From positions 1-5,964 of the forward strand of contig CANQNA010000090.1 in assembly GCA_947625005.1 (NCBI GenBank): a DNA stretch of 5,964 bases, written 5' to 3'. A program made the translations under genes and the position numbers. A model generated the notes under the pieces. The model ran no database searches, was not told the DNA's origin, and saw only the letters and a program-made list of their open reading frames with translations. Positions 4,636-5,964 of the stretch are shown here, piece after piece (position 1 is the stretch's first letter; each line of letters starts with the position of its first letter). This stretch comes from an uncultured Bacilli bacterium (GTDB lineage Bacteria; Bacillota_I; Bacilli_A; RF39; UBA660).

Positions 4636-5964
4636 TTACACTTCTCGATACTTTAATTCAGCTTGTCTAATCACCTTATCAACAGCACCTTCCCTTTTAA
4701 TTGGAGGATAATGATATTGAATAAGTAATCTTCTAATATTACTCCTAATTCTCGCTCTAGCATCTTCTCTTTTAAAAGCATCTAAAGTTAGATTTTCATT
4801 AATTAGTTCCACTAAATCCTTTGCTATTTGAACTAAAACTTCATCTTTCATCAATTCCTTAATTTCTGAATCAGCTCCTAATGCATCAAAAAATGCTTTT
4901 TCTTCAGAAGATAAATTGTATTTATTTCCATTAGCAATTTCATCTTCAATCTCTTTTTTAAGGTTTATCATCTCTTCTAAGACTTTTTCTATATCGGCAA
5001 TATCTGTTCTTTCGTTATACATATCCACTATTTTATTAAACCTAGTTGAAAATTTTTCTTGTAATGTTAAGTTTTCTTTTCCTATATCACTAATAGAAGT
5101 TTTAATAGCTCTAGATAAAATTTCAGCAGCAATATTTTTATCTTTCATAGCTTTAAGTTTTTCGATCATAACATTGCTTAATAATTCTAAGCTTTTACCT
5201 CTAGTAAGTTCTCCTAAGTTTATTAATTCATCTTGAGTAATAGATTCTTCAAGCATCTTACCGACTGTTTGATTTATCTCAGATACATCTAATTTTCCTG
5301 CATGAGTAATTTTAGAAATAAATGATTTAACAGATATGATAAATAAACACTTATCTTTTACTTTATCATTAAGAACTCCGCTACATAATGTATATAGATT
5401 TTTAATATTCTGACTATGTTTCATAAATCTCTTTTTTGTATCTTCAGTTACCAACATTAAATTAGCAGCTTCTCTAATTAAATTATATTTACCAGTATTA
5501 TCTAATTCTTTGAATTTAGAATAATCAAAATCATAAAACATATCATCTATGGTTTCTAATGTATCTAATAACACTCTCTCTAATTCTTCAGTATCTTGAA
5601 TTTTATTTTGATCTCTAGTTGTATACGTTTTTAAAGCATCAAGTAACCATCCTTTTAATCCAATATAATCTACGATTAATCCGCCTGTTTTATCTTTATA
5701 AACTCTATTGACACGAGCAATAGCTTGCATTAAATTATGAGCTTTCATTGGCTTATCAATATACATAGTTCCAAGTTGTGGAACATCAAATCCCGTAAGC
5801 CACATATCTACTACAATTGCAATTTTAAATTTTTTCTCAGAATTCTCATCTTTAAATTCATTTTCAAGTTCTTCTCTATGTCCTTTAGTTCCAATAGCTT
5901 GTTGCATTTCTTCTGGATCTTTATTACTTGGTGTTATAACCATTTGAACAACATCTTTATAATC
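4636..5964 (-). CDS. hsdR: Type I restriction endonuclease subunit R (HsdR), C-terminal part
   Basis: The frame enters at the window edge (reading DYKDVVQMVITPS) and runs 442 residues to a TAA, so the ATG at 5943 is internal and the true start lies outside. HsdR is the ATP-driven DNA translocase and endonuclease subunit that works with HsdM and HsdS. Visible are the last helicase motifs: motif V DMWLTGFD (residues 53-60 of the visible part), then YIDKPM (68-73), motif VI QAIARVNR (80-87) and IVDYIG (97-102), as is typical for HsdR. The long helical remainder ends in a DUF3387-type C-terminus, with DARARIRSNIRRLL, YHYPP and IRQAELKYREV near the end. Full-length HsdR proteins are about 1000 residues, so the nuclease and the first helicase half are missing here only because of the window. 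The visible frame is intact. hsdM and hsdS would be expected beyond base 5964. Confidence 0.93.
   Translation of the reverse strand, partial: DYKDVVQMVITPSNKDPEEMQQAIGTKGHREELENEFKDENSEKKFKIAIVVDMWLTGFDVPQLGTMYIDKPMKAHNLMQAIARVNRVYKDKTGGLIVDYIGLKGWLLDALKTYTTRDQNKIQDTEELERVLLDTLETIDDMFYDFDYSKFKELDNTGKYNLIREAANLMLVTEDTKKRFMKHSQNIKNLYTLCSGVLNDKVKDKCLFIISVKSFISKITHAGKLDVSEINQTVGKMLEESITQDELINLGELTRGKSLELLSNVMIEKLKAMKDKNIAAEILSRAIKTSISDIGKENLTLQEKFSTRFNKIVDMYNERTDIADIEKVLEEMINLKKEIEDEIANGNKYNLSSEEKAFFDALGADSEIKELMKDEVLVQIAKDLVELINENLTLDAFKREDARARIRSNIRRLLIQYHYPPIKREGAVDKVIRQAELKYREV

Noticed and set aside
4916..5236. Plus-strand 106-codon open frame with hydrophobic stretches
   Set aside because: It is antisense to the conserved hsdR frame. 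The apparent Ile/Leu/Ser-rich membrane segments are what antisense of Lys/Glu/Asn-rich helices gives.
5941..5943. ATG at 5943 as the start of a short 435-aa protein
   Set aside because: The frame stays open to the window edge, no ribosome binding site precedes this ATG, and the protein would start in the middle of the HsdR helicase.
1..5964. Genetic code 4 (TGA as Trp)
   Set aside because: Conserved Trp positions use TGG in every gene, and all frames close at TAA or TAG with no need for TGA read-through.

Overview
The window is very AT-rich, and every supportable gene lies on the minus strand. Tryptophan is encoded by TGG and no frame needs TGA read-through, so the standard bacterial code applies and the Mycoplasma/Spiroplasma code does not. 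Strong AGGAGG-type ribosome binding sites, 5 to 6 nt spacers and Lys/Asn/Ile-rich proteins suggest a low-GC Firmicute or an Acholeplasma/Erysipelotrichia-like relative, perhaps gut-associated. No marker gene allows a finer placement.

In the order of transcription (high to low coordinates), four blocks can be seen. (1) 5964-4636 is the C-terminal ~442 residues of a type I restriction endonuclease subunit, HsdR, with the end of the helicase motor and the DUF3387-type C-terminal region; the rest of the system lies outside the window. (2) 4635-4268 is a 368-nt gap holding a doubtful 47-aa ORF, a terminator-like hairpin and a weak promoter candidate. (3) 4267-2450 is a 605-aa fused ABC-type ATPase plus DUF4435 (Toprim-like) protein. 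This is the domain pair of the PARIS anti-phage system (AriA + AriB) in one chain. (4) 2449-2169 is an intergenic region dense with short repeats: three TTGTACA sites, a hairpin region, a 12-bp palindrome and three TTGTGC sites. It is followed by a three-gene, evenly spaced operon: an AAA ATPase with DUF4143, a YkgJ-type cysteine-cluster protein, and a shikimate-kinase-like P-loop protein cut by the window edge.

The most interesting reading is a defence island. PARIS is known to sense anti-restriction proteins such as T7 Ocr, which disable type I restriction. A fused PARIS-like protein directly downstream of HsdR fits a guard arrangement, in which a phage that blocks restriction triggers the second system. 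The operon at 1-2168 has no evident defence role. Its regulatory region and the nearby IS-end-like repeats suggest that the junction around 2200-2430 was assembled by insertion.
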